A DNA stretch of 64,000 nt from Perognathus longimembris pacificus (lineage: Eukaryota; Chordata; Mammalia; Rodentia; Heteromyidae). Shown one piece after another: positions 22,814-32,697 of the stretch. Position 1 is the stretch's first letter. Every line of letters begins with the position of its first letter. The position numbers and the translations under genes are program-made. Location of the stretch: the NCBI RefSeq assembly GCF_023159225.1, contig NC_063172.1, forward strand, positions 46,195,832 through 46,259,831, in the 5' to 3' direction. The notes beneath the pieces are model-generated. The model was given only the letters and a program-made list of their open reading frames with translations. It was not told the DNA's origin and did not search any database.

Positions 22814-25800
22814 TCAAATTTTTATTATCAAACTGACGTACAGAGTGGTTACAGTATCATACGTTGGGCATTGGATACATTTCTTGTACTGTTTGTTGCC
22901 TTGTCCCTCCTGCCCCCCTCCCTCCCCCCCTTTTCCTCCTCCCCAGGTGTTCATGTCATTCTTCCTGATAGAGGCATAAAATTCCATTGTGTAAATGTAC
23001 CACATTTTCCTGATCCATTCGTCTATGGAGGGGCATCTGGGTTGGTTCCAGCTTCTCGCTATGACAAATTGTGCTGCGATGAACATTGTTGTGCTGGTGG
23101 CATTACTGTGATTTTGTTTGTGGGCTTTTGGATAGATACCCAACAGTGGGGCTGCTGGGTCATAGGGGAGTTCTATATTGAGCCTTCTGAGGAATCTCCA
23201 TACTGCTTGCCAGAGTGGCTGAACCAGTTTACATTCCCACCAACAATGAAGTAGGGTTCCCTTTTGGCCACATCCCCTCCAACAATTGTTATTATTAGTT
23301 TTCTTGATATATGACATTCTTGCTGGGGTGAGATGGAATCTCAATGTTGTTTTGATTTGCATTTCCTTTATGGCCAGTGATGTAGAGCATTTTTTCATAT
23401 GTCTATTGGCCATTCCCATTTCCTCATCAGAGAAGTTTCTTTGTAAGTCTTTAGCCCACTTGATGAGGGGGCTATTGGTTCTTTGCAGTTTTGTTTTGGA
23501 AGAAGGTAATTTTTTTAGTTCTGCATATATTTTAGAGATGAGGCCTTTGTCTGTTGAATGTCCGGTAAAGATCTTCTCCCAGTCTGTGGGCTTTCTGTTT
23601 ATCTTGAGAGCTATGTCCTTTGCCGTGCAGAAGCTCTGGAGTTTGATGCAGTCCCATTTGTCCAACCTTTCTTTGATTTGTAGCCTTTCAGGGTCTTTGT
23701 TAAGGAAGTTCTGTCCTGTGCCAAGGAGCCCAAGTGTTTCTCCTACTCCTTCCTTTAGTGTCTTCAGGGTGCCTGTTTTGATTTCAAGGTCTTTAATCCA
23801 TTTGGAATTGATTTTGGTGCAGGGTGATATATAAGGATCTAGTTTTAGTTTGTTGCATGTGTTGAGCCAGTTTTGCCAGCACCACTTGTTAAAGAGGCTA
23901 TCTTTCTTCCATACTATTGTTTTAGCTCCTTTATCAAAGATTAAGTAGGCATAGTTCTGTGGGTTTAATTCTGGGTCTTCAATTCTGTTCCATTGGTCTT
24001 CAGGCCTGTTCCGGTGCCAATACCAAGCTGTTTTTATTACTATAGCTTTATAATACAGCTTGAAGTTGGGTATTGTAATTCCTCCAGCACTGTTCTTTCT
24101 GCTTAGGAGTGTTTTTGCTATTCTAGGTCTTTTATTGTTCCATATTAATTTCTGGATTGCTTCCTCTATTTCATTAAAGAATGGTGTTGGGATATTAATG
24201 GGTATTGCATTGAATTTGTAGATAGCCTTTGGCAATATTGCCATTTTGATTATATTAATCCTCCCAATCCAGGAGCATGGGAGGTTTTTCCATTTTCTTA
24301 GTTCTGACTTAATTTCATTTTTCAAGCTTTTAAAGTTCTCATCAAAGAGGTCTTTCACTTCTTTGGTTAAGGTTATTCCTAGGTATTTTATGTTTTTGGG
24401 GGCTATTGCAAAAGGAGTTGCTTTCCTGATTTCAGCCTCGGTCTTCGGGTTGTTAGCATAGAGAAAGGCCGTTGATTTTTGAAGGTTTATTTTATATCCT
24501 GCAACTTTGCCAAAGTTTTGGATCAGCTCTAGTAGCTTGGGGGTAGAGTCTATGGGATTCTTTAGGTATAGGATCATGTCATCTGCGAAGAGAGAAAGTT
24601 TAACTTCATCTTTTCCTATTTGGATCCCCTTTATATTCTCTTATTGCCTAATTGCTCTGGCTAGGAATTCTAGTACTATGTTGAAGAGCAGGGGAGAGAG
24701 TGGCCATCCCTGCCTTGTTCCTGATTTTAAAGGGAATGGCTTTAGTTTTTCACCATTTAGAGTTATGCTTGCTGTTGGTTTGTCATAAACTGCCTTGATT
24801 ATATTCAGGAATGTTCCCTGGAATCCCAGTTTTTCCAGGGCTTTTAGCATAAATGGGTGCTGGATTTTATCGAACGCTTTTTCCGCATCCAGTGATAAAA
24901 CCATGTGGTTCTTTACCTTGCTCCGGTTGATGTGGTGGATTACATTAATTGACTTGCGTATATTAAACCAGCTTTGCATCCCTGGGATGAATCCAGTTTG
25001 ATCGTGGTGTATGATTTTTTTGATGACCTGTTGAAATCGATTGGCCAGAATTTTGTTGAGAATTTTTGCATCTATGTTCATCAGGGAGATTGGTCTGTAG
25101 TCCTCTTTCCGTGATGAGTCTCTGCCTGGTTTTGGGATGAGGGTTATACTGGCTTCATAAAATGAGTCTGGAAGTGAACGTTCTCTTTCAATTTCATTGA
25201 AGAGTTTGAGAAATATTGGAGTGAGTTCTGTTTTGAAGGCCTTGTAGAATTCTGCGGTGAATCCATCTGGACCTGGGCTTTTCTTGGATGGGAGATCATT
25301 TATTGCTGTTTCTATTTCAATACTGGATATGGGTCTGTTTAGAAGGTTTAAGTCTTCATAGTTGAGTTTGGGGGTATCAATTTTTCCTAGGAAATCATCC
25401 ATTTCTTCCAAGTTCTCGAATTTGTTGGCATAAAGGTTTGCAAAATAGTCCCTTATTATTTTCTGAATTTCGGTTATTTCTGTGGTGATGCTACCTGTTT
25501 CATCTCTTATCTTGTTTATTTGAGTGTGCTGCCTTCGTTCTTTGGTCAGGTTTGCCAGGGGTCTGTCTATCTTGTTGATTTTTTCAAAGAACCAACTCTT
25601 TGTTTTGTTGATTCTTTCGATGGTTTTTTTCGTCTCTAATTGATTTAATTCTGATTTGATTTTAATTATTTGCTTCCGTCTATTGACTTGGGGTTTGGCT
25701 TGCTGTTCTCTCTCCAGAAAATTAAGGTGCTTCCTTAAATTACTGAGTTGCTGTTTCTCCAGTTTGTTGATGTATGTACTCAGAGATATAAATTTTCCTC

Positions 25801-26686
25801 TGAGTACTGCCTTTGCTGTGTCCCAAAGGAGCTGGTACTTTGAGCCCTCAACTTGGTTGAAGTCCATAAACATTTGAATTTCTGTTTTAATTTCTTCAAT
25901 GATCCACTGATGGTTCAGCAGTGTGTTCTTTAGTCTCCATGAATTGTGGGATTTTCTGTGGTGGCTGAATGAGTTGAGCTCTAATTTTATTCCATTGTGG
26001 TCTGAAAGAATGCAGGGAATGATTTTGATACTTCTGAATTTGTACAGATTTTCTTTGTGCCCTATGATGTGATCTATTTTGGAGAATGTTCCGTGTGCTG
26101 CCGAAAAGAATGTGTATTCTGTCCTTGCTGGGTGGAATATTCTGTAGATGTCGATTAAGTCTAGTTGGTCTATGCAATTGTTGAGTTCTGTGGTTTCTTT
26201 GTTCAGTTTTTGGCGTGTTGATCTGTCCAGAGGTGATAGTGGAGTGTTAAAGTCCCCCACTATCATTGTGTTTGGGTCTATGAATGTTTTTAGAGCCAGT
26301 AGTGTTTGTTTGATGAAGTTGGGTGCTCCTGCATTTGGCGTGTAGATATTTAGGATGGTTATTTCTTCCTGTTGGAGAGATCCTTTTACTAATATGTAGT
26401 AACCTTCTTTGTCTCTTCTTACCTTTTTTAATTTGAAGTCAATTTTGTCTGATACTAGGATTGCAACTCCAGCCTGCTTATGGGGGCCATTTGCTTGATA
26501 GATTTGTTTCCAGCCTTTCACTTTTAGAAGATGTTTACTTTTGCTGGATAGATGTGTCTCTTGGAGGCAGCAGAAAGATGGATCTTGATTTTTGATCCAT
26601 GTTATGAGCCTATGTCATTTGATTGGAGAATTAAGTCCATTAATGTTGACAGTTAGGATTGAGAGGTGATCATTTGTTCCTTTCAT
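22814..26686 (-). pseudogene. L1 ORF2p pseudogene (element C), single frame with two nonsense changes and altered C-terminus
   Basis: This is the endonuclease and reverse transcriptase of L1. The ATG at 26686 and the stop at 22814 are in one frame over 1,290 codons, broken only by TGA at 26617-26615 (an Arg CGA in element A, a CpG transition) and TAA at 24643-24641 (Glu GAA in element A). Endonuclease residues seen include QETH near the N-terminus, GDFNTPLSP and SDHNG (about 26005-25991). RT has [32 protein letters not shown] and catalytic FADD at 24578-24589. The Cys-rich motif C-x3-C-x7-H-x4-C ([18 protein letters not shown]) is present. After RKNDM the normal last 30 or so residues are replaced by a Gly-rich tail read from 3'UTR sequence because of the deletion at 22951-22954. 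Confidence 0.93.
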
Positions 26687-26738
26687 TATCACCGTCTTGT
26701 TTAAAGCTGTGTCTTCCCATTTCTTGATCTAGTGTTTA

Positions 26739-27860
26739 CTAATTATGGTTCCTTTCTCTGTCTGTGTTGGGATCTTGATTATTTTCCCTGTATAGTACAT
26801 CTTTAAAGATTTTGTGTAAAGCTGGTTTGGTGGAGATATATTGTTTCAGTTTTTCCTTATTGTGGAAGACTTTTATTTGACCTTCGGCTATGAAGGAGAG
26901 TTTGGCGGGGTACAGAATTCTTGGTTGGTAGTTCTTTTTATTTAGAGTTTGGTATACTTCATTCCAGGCTCTCCTTGCTTTCATGGTCTCTGCTGAGAAG
27001 TCTGGGGTAATTCTGATTGCTTTTCCTTTATATGTGATTGTTTTCTTTGTCCTAACAGCTTTGAGTATTTTTTCCTTGCACTCTGCTGAAGCTGTTTTGA
27101 TCACAATGTGTCGGTGGGAAGTCCTATTCTGGTCTGGTCGATTTGGGGTTCTAAATGCTTCTTGTATCTGTATAGGCCTTTCCTTCTGGATGTTTGGGAA
27201 GTTCTCAGCTAATATTCTGTTAAATAGGTTGCCTATCCCATTAACCTCTTTCTCCAAGTTTTCCTCAATACCTATTATCCTTAAATTGGGCTTCGTGATT
27301 GTGTCTTGAATCTCCTGTAGCGATCTGTTTTGTTGCTTGGACTGGATTTGTATTGATTTTTGATCTTTCTCCATAGAATCTAAGGAATCTTCAGCTCCTG
27401 AGATTCGATCCTCTGCTTCAGTTAGTCGGGACTGTAGGCTAGCTACTTGATTTCGAATCTCTTTTCCTTCTGACTGGTCTTTCCTGATGATTTCCATGTC
27501 ATTTCTTAGGTCCTGTATGGACTTCTTTACTTCATTAACTTCATTACTTTGGTTTTGAGTGTTGTCTCTCAAATCTTTAAGTTGGGTAGCTATCTTTTCA
27601 TTTGACTCTTGAAGCTCACTTATCTTTCTATTTGTGGATGCCATGAAATTCTCCATTAATTTTTGCTTTGCCTCCTCACGCTCTAACATAATTGACTGAA
27701 GAGATTCAAACTTTTCATTTATCATGTTTATCAGTAAACTTTGTAGAGCATTTTGGGGGTTTTCTTCTATGTTTTTGATTGACTGCTCTGCTTCCTGCTT
27801 GTTTTGGGTGGGGGATAAGACTTCATTATTTGCCATCTTTCTTGTGTTTCTTCTGCCCAT
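26739..27860 (-). CDS. L1 ORF1p, RNA-binding nucleic-acid chaperone, intact reading frame
   Basis: This is a 373-residue uninterrupted frame from the ATG at 27860-27858. An upstream extension of 13 codons would need a GTG start and is rejected. ORF1p forms trimers that coat L1 RNA in cytoplasmic particles and act as a nucleic-acid chaperone. The N-terminal half (about residues 25-185) is rich in E, K, Q and L heptads, as in the family's coiled coil. PNLRIIGIEENLEKEV at about 191 opens the RRM, and TYKGKAIRITPDFSAETMKA and YPAKLSF (317-323) belong to the C-terminal RNA-binding domain. The family is usually about 340-380 residues, so the length is normal. It lies 52 bases upstream of ORF2. Protein function and expression are inferred; ORF2 of the same element is broken. 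Confidence 0.85.
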   Translation of the reverse strand: MGRRNTRKMANNEVLSPTQNKQEAEQSIKNIEENPQNALQSLLINMINEKFESLQSIMLEREEAKQKLMENFMASTNRKISELQESNEKIATQLKDLRDNTQNQSNEVNEVKKSIQDLRNDMEIIRKDQSEGKEIRNQVASLQSRLTEAEDRISGAEDSLDSMEKDQKSIQIQSKQQNRSLQEIQDTITKPNLRIIGIEENLEKEVNGIGNLFNRILAENFPNIQKERPIQIQEAFRTPNRPDQNRTSHRHIVIKTASAECKEKILKAVRTKKTITYKGKAIRITPDFSAETMKARRAWNEVYQTLNKKNYQPRILYPAKLSFIAEGQIKVFHNKEKLKQYISTKPALHKIFKDVLYRENNQDPNTDRERNHN

Positions 27861-29831
27861 TTGAATTGGGAATGCCAGTCTACCAGCACCTGTGAGCACC
27901 GTTTAAGACCCAAAGCAGCCCTTACCAAGCACTGTCGTGTAAATCTTACAATTTCACAATTATATACAGATAACTTGTATACCTGTCTATAAAGTTAGAT
28001 TGGTGTTCCTAAAGAATACAATTTCAATATAACATCTGATCCTGGGCCCTGTATTCAGTAGTTACTTATTTACTGTTACAACCTTATACGCAATTCTTGT
28101 TTTTATATTAAGTTCTTTTAGGACTGGCTTTCTCTATGAACCCCTTTGATTCACTCGTATTAAGCTGGGATATCCTCTATCCAATAACCAGGAGTCAATG
28201 GAGCCTGGAGGTCCAGGCAGTAAGTCAGGAGGGTAAGTTGGAGGTAGTAAAGAGAATAGAGTAAAGTGTATTGGGGGGGGGTGGTGATTTTGGTTTAGTT
28301 TCAGTGACGTGGAAATGTGGAGAAGAGTAGAATCAGTAGAAAGCACATTGATAAAATGACAGACACTGGAGAGTTAGCAGAAAAGGGTGTAGGTGTTATT
28401 TATAGGAAAGTAATTTTTAAAGGAAGAGGACGCAACGAGAGAAATGAAGTAAAAATACTGGAAGACAGATACACAAAACAGAGAAAAATTATTTAACAAG
28501 GAAGCATAAGTAAATAAAAAGGAAAATAACAGAAAAGGGACAACCCAAGCAAATAAACAAACACACAAAAAAAAACTTGATAAAACAAACCAGTAAAAAT
28601 GGAAAACAAACAAAAAAAAACAAAAAAAAAAAACAGCCAATGATGTTTCAGGTGTGAAAAAATTGAAAAGAAAATTTAAAAGAAAAGTTAAAAAAAAAAT
28701 GTTTGAAAAGAAAAAGAAACCAGTCTCTGGTTTCCCTGCAATGGACTGCAGTCTATTTTCCTGATTGGCTGGTTTGACTTGATTTCAGTTGGCAAGGGGT
28801 GGATCTGTTCTGACCTTCTCCCCTGTTGGTGCAATCGTGGGTCTCTGAGGTTCGCACAGCTTGCAGGCAGGCCTTGGGCGTCCTCTGTCGATGGGGATGT
28901 GGGCAGTCACAGGAACTGTGGCTCCTCTGTCTGCTGTGGGGCTGCTGCCTTTGATGCCTGGACTTGACTAGACTGTGAACTCAGCAGAGCGTGGCGCCTC
29001 TGGCCTGTTTTGCTCCACTAAGAGTTGCTTGCCTGAGGGAGGCGGCCTCTTTGGCATAGGTAGCTATGGAATGCAGCTCCGTTTTGGGCTGGGAATTAGT
29101 TTCCTCTGTGACGGGACCGTTTAGCTGTCCCCGGAACTGTTTGTTCCTCCTTCTGTTGTTTCCGTGCCCCTGGTAGCTGCTCGCAGCTTTTGCTTTAAGT
29201 TTAGAAGTTCCGGCGGGCAGGGCGCGGCATCTCTGGATAATCCCCGGACTGGCCTCCCACCAGGGCAGGGGGCGTTCTTCTGGGTGGAGCTGGTTCTCAC
29301 TGATTCCGCCCCTCCTGCCCTTTTCAAAGATGGCTTTTTTGGCCTCACTTTCCCCAGGCCTGCTTCAGTTCCAGTCTGGTCTGACCCTATGCCAGTGGCA
29401 AAGATGGCGCTTTGCTCTGGCGGTGGGGACAGGGATGCCTTCCAGAAGCTGGACTGTGGGCACAAGCAAGAATAATTTTTTTTTTTTTTTGTACTCACGC
29501 TGTCTCTGCGATGTCAGGTCCTCCGTGCTCGGCTGCCGTCTGGAGTATTTCTCGCTTTAGCTGCGCGGAGTGCGGGGGGGCTGTGCCCGGCACTGTGCCA
29601 GAGCCGGCGCTGGCGCCGCGGCGGGACGCCGCCAGGAGATCAAAACTGTGTTTTCAGACCAGCAAAGTCGATTTTTCCTTCCTGTTCAGAATCCATGTAC
29701 TGTTAGAACTTACTTTGGCTGTCTTTCTCGGAGAAACAGTTTCTATGAGGTGAGAAAACTACAATAACGGACGGAGCTCTGCAGGGCTCAGCCGCTCCTC
29801 CGCCGTCTTCCAAGCTACTCACGTGGCTACC
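27861..29831 (-). promoter_or_regulatory. L1 element C 5'UTR, GC-rich internal promoter region
   Basis: The UTR is about 1.97 kb. The outer 700 bases (29130-29831) are GC-rich with many CpGs, as expected of an L1 promoter. AAGATGGC motifs at 29327-29334 and 29401-29408 are antisense to L1 and 74 bases apart, as in A. About 17 extra bases (with a CACGTG E-box) sit before the GGAAGACGGCGGAGGAGC start shared with other copies, so the 5' end is variable. Transcription-factor binding is inferred. Confidence 0.75.
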
Positions 29832-29847
29832 TCAGTTAGTCCTTTGT

Positions 29848-30925
29848 AAAGCTATACATTAGTATAAAGAAGTTTTACAATGATGCTTCAATGAAGAAAT
29901 TTACTTCTTTAAATGTTTTATTACCAGGATGAGAATAAAACTGTTATCAAAACTTTGAGCTGTTATGCTGTTAGTGTTATGTATTCTGATTATCTTTGGC
30001 TTTTTATGTGTATTTGTAACTTCTTCTAGGAAAGAAGTTAGAATAATTCTGCTGATTTTACATTTTGGCTATGTACTAAAGCAGCTCAATGCAATGTAAT
30101 TGAACAGCCTTGTTATAAACTACCTCCTTACTAATTTATATAGCTTTTCTGCTATTGGAAACAGTATGACATTTTTCCATTATTTCTTATTTAAAAATAA
30201 AGTTGCTACATTGTAATAAGATGAAAACAAATCTAACCCCAGGATTAAAAAAAAATGTACCATATGGGAAATTATTCAAGGAATAGTAGGGAAAGGAATG
30301 GCTTATAATAAAGAGAACAGAAATAATGACTCCAATTAGTTTTCATTGTTATGTATGTAAAAAATTACATTTAGCTACAGGTAACGGAGACCCCAATATA
30401 ATAGCATGGTGAAATTGAGGTCTTATATTTCCCATGGTACAAAAATCTTTTACCACTTGATATTATTGACTCAGTGGCCCACAGATATTAGGTGTATCTA
30501 GCATTCTCATGGACTTTCTTTTATAGTGGCTTTGTCATCACAAAATGAGTGTTGAGCCTGTGGTCTTCACTTTTGCAATGTAATTAGGATAAAAGAATTA
30601 CCTGTAGGGCATACACAGGTAACTTCCAACTGTACCATATTAGCAAGAAATAGATCATGTGACTATAGTATGTGACAGGTTAAAAATATTTGATACTTCA
30701 AGAAATTGGGTTATATTACCTGTGAGGTAAAGACTAATGGTTTGGAGGTATCATAATTTACAATGTTATCCAAGAACTGAAATATGGAATTCGATAGATT
30801 GTATGTAGCCATTACCTATATTATTAGCTTCATCCTTAACTTTTCTGTGGAAAAGAGCTAAGACAAATTTTTATGTGTTTCCTGACAGAGTCGGATAATT
30901 ATGAAAAGAATGAGGGAATGAAGCA
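29848..30925. other. AT-rich intergenic sequence, no feature recognised
   Basis: Nothing can be named between element C and the next SINE. Confidence 0.6.
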
Positions 30926-31160
30926 GGGTGTTAGGAACTCATTCCTATAATCCTAGTGAATACAGAGGCTGAGATCTGAGATACATGATTTGAATTCAGC
31001 CTGTGCAAGAAAGTCCTTGAGACTCTTCTCTTCAATTAAGAACAGTTAGATGTAGAGCTGTGGCTCAATTGGCAGAATGGTAGCCTTGAGCACAAAAGCT
31101 CAGAGATAGGGTCCAGGTCCTGAGTTCGAGCACTAGGACTGGCAAAAAAAAAAAAAAAAG
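30926..31160 (+). repeat. Chimeric SINE, B1-like left half plus Geo-like right half
   Basis: The left half has CATTCCTATAATCCTAGTGA and AGGCTGAGATCTGAG, typical of 7SL-derived B1/Alu relatives, then GTGCAAGAAAGTCCTTGAGA. The right half from about 31055 has an A box (TGGCTCAATTGG), TAGCCTTGAGC and a good B box (GAGTTCGAGC), ends ACTAGGACTGGC, and is followed by A16. It is the best preserved chimera in the window. Confidence 0.85.
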
Positions 31161-31292
31161 GATGAGTGAGTGAACAAATTTTTATCTCCATATATGACCC
31201 AACATAAACTCTTTAGGCAGTGAAGTGATAATCATTTATTTTTATAAGTTTGAAATTTGTCATTGCATTACAAGAGAAGTTAACTCCTTATC
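31161..31292. other. Short intergenic spacer
   Basis: Nothing is recognised between the two SINEs. Confidence 0.6.
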
Positions 31293-31442
31293 AAAAGTTG
31301 AAAGAAGGGGCTGGGGATATGGCCTAGTGGCAAGAGCGCTTGCCTCGTATACTTGAAGCTCTGGGTTCGATTCCCCAGCACCACATATACAGAAAATGGC
31401 CAGAAGTGGTGCTGTGACTCAAGTGGCAGAGTGCTAGCCTTG

Positions 31443-31480
<38 letters not shown>

Positions 31481-31487
31481 GAAAGAA
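31293..31487 (+). repeat. IDL-Geo SINE, right monomer shortened, 14-bp TSD
   Basis: The body, 31307-31473, starts GGGCTGGGGATATGGCC with tRNA-Ala-type A and B boxes (GGTTCGATTCCCC) in the left monomer. The right monomer stops at CTAGCCTTGAGC and runs straight into a pure A tail of over 30. Perfect duplications AAAAGTTGAAAGAA lie at 31293-31306 and 31474-31487. Internal priming at the AAAAA after GAGC in the full dimer would explain the shortened form. Confidence 0.92.
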
Positions 31488-31732
31488 AATACTAAGTAAT
31501 TTCTTATTCTACAAAAGTTACTTATGTATTTCCATTCAAATAGAAGTAAATCTAAGTACTTTTCCTAAAATTCCTTTGGAGTCCACAGGGAAGTCTATCC
31601 ATTTAATTCTCAGTTTGAACCAGGAAAATACTTCATGATTGTTAGCAGGAGAGGGCAAGAAGATCTTCAGTTCTAGGTCAAGAGATGTCAAAAACTTGTG
31701 TCATGGGACTGGTGATAATAAACCTACAGAAA

Positions 31733-31763
<31 letters not shown>

Positions 31764-32683
31764 GTCCAAGTGCATTCAATTTTTCTGATTCAGAGAACTT
31801 GCATTGTTCTATTATGGGAGGATGGGTGGTGAGATACTGGGTCCTACCTGAGACATATACAGATGCATAATTTCCTTCCAGTCTTCAGAGATTGGAAGTA
31901 AGAAGTGGAGCTCGGAGCAGAGACTGGTGAAAACAAACTCAGAAGTGAATGTAAAGGGTGAATACAGGAGTAATTGCAGGCTTTTGTGAAGAGGCAGAGT
32001 AATTAATGGTAATTAGTTGCATCAATAAAATAAAAAATATATTAAACAATGTAATTACTTATGCAAACAGGAGGCTATTCTAAAAGCATCATTAGCTGTT
32101 ATACTAGTATGAAATTGTATATTAAATATTATTTAATTGTCAAAGTGTACATTTTGGCCAAATTTAATAGTGTCATTAAAGTATATCTAAACAATAACAT
32201 AATAGATTAGATGAAGAAATACAACTGTAGAAAATATAACAGCCAGAGCCTAACGTATTGGGTCTAACATTCATTTAGCTTTTAACAACTGGAAAGAAAA
32301 TTGAATTAATAAAATATTGTATCTAAAATATATTTAATCAAATCAAGTAGTTTACTATGTTCTTTGAATCATTCACTAAATGCTTTAGATATGATCTCTC
32401 TAGCATAATACAAATTATTCTTTTGTGATAAAAATATATTTATGGAGAAATATGATGTTTTTTTTCAGGTGCAATCCCCTCACTAGCTTTTTGAGAGATA
32501 ACTGGAAATGCCCATTGACGCATGTTCCATTACCTTCTAAGTTGATATGCACTATGTGAAATAGGTTAAATGATCTAGGAAAAAACCCTCCAGGGAAGAG
32601 GAATCCACAGAGATAAAATCTCCAGAGAAAATAAAGGGTACAGCAAATAGTGGAACTAACAACTAAACACAATAGGCTGTATC
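31488..32683. other. Intergenic sequence with an (ATG)n microsatellite
   Basis: A trinucleotide run of about ten GAT units lies at 31731-31761. The rest is AT-rich with no recognised feature. Confidence 0.65.
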
Positions 32684-32697
32684 AAAAAAGAGATGTT

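Larger units (their letters stand above)
22752..29847 (-). mobile_element. LINE-1 element C, near full length, 16-bp TSD, intact ORF1
   Basis: Perfect duplications TCAGTTAGTCCTTTGT lie at 22752-22767 and 29832-29847 and bound a 7.06-kb minus-strand L1 (22768-29831). The tail at 22768-22815 is T-rich on the plus strand with an embedded (ATTT)n run. Order on the minus strand: 5'UTR 29831-27861, ORF1 27860-26739, ORF2 26686-22814, remnant of 3'UTR. A deletion at 22951-22954 joins ORF2 directly to the last 140 bases of the 3'UTR. Low divergence, the clean TSD and an open ORF1 make it the youngest-looking full copy in the window. Confidence 0.97.

Noticed and set aside
23286..23834. 182-codon plus-strand frame
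   Set aside because: It is the reverse-strand shadow of L1 ORF2 in element C and repeats in the other antisense L1 copies.
31307..31380. Functional tRNA-Ala gene
   Set aside because: Only A and B boxes of the IDL monomer are present; no cloverleaf with proper acceptor stem, and the unit has an A tail and TSD.
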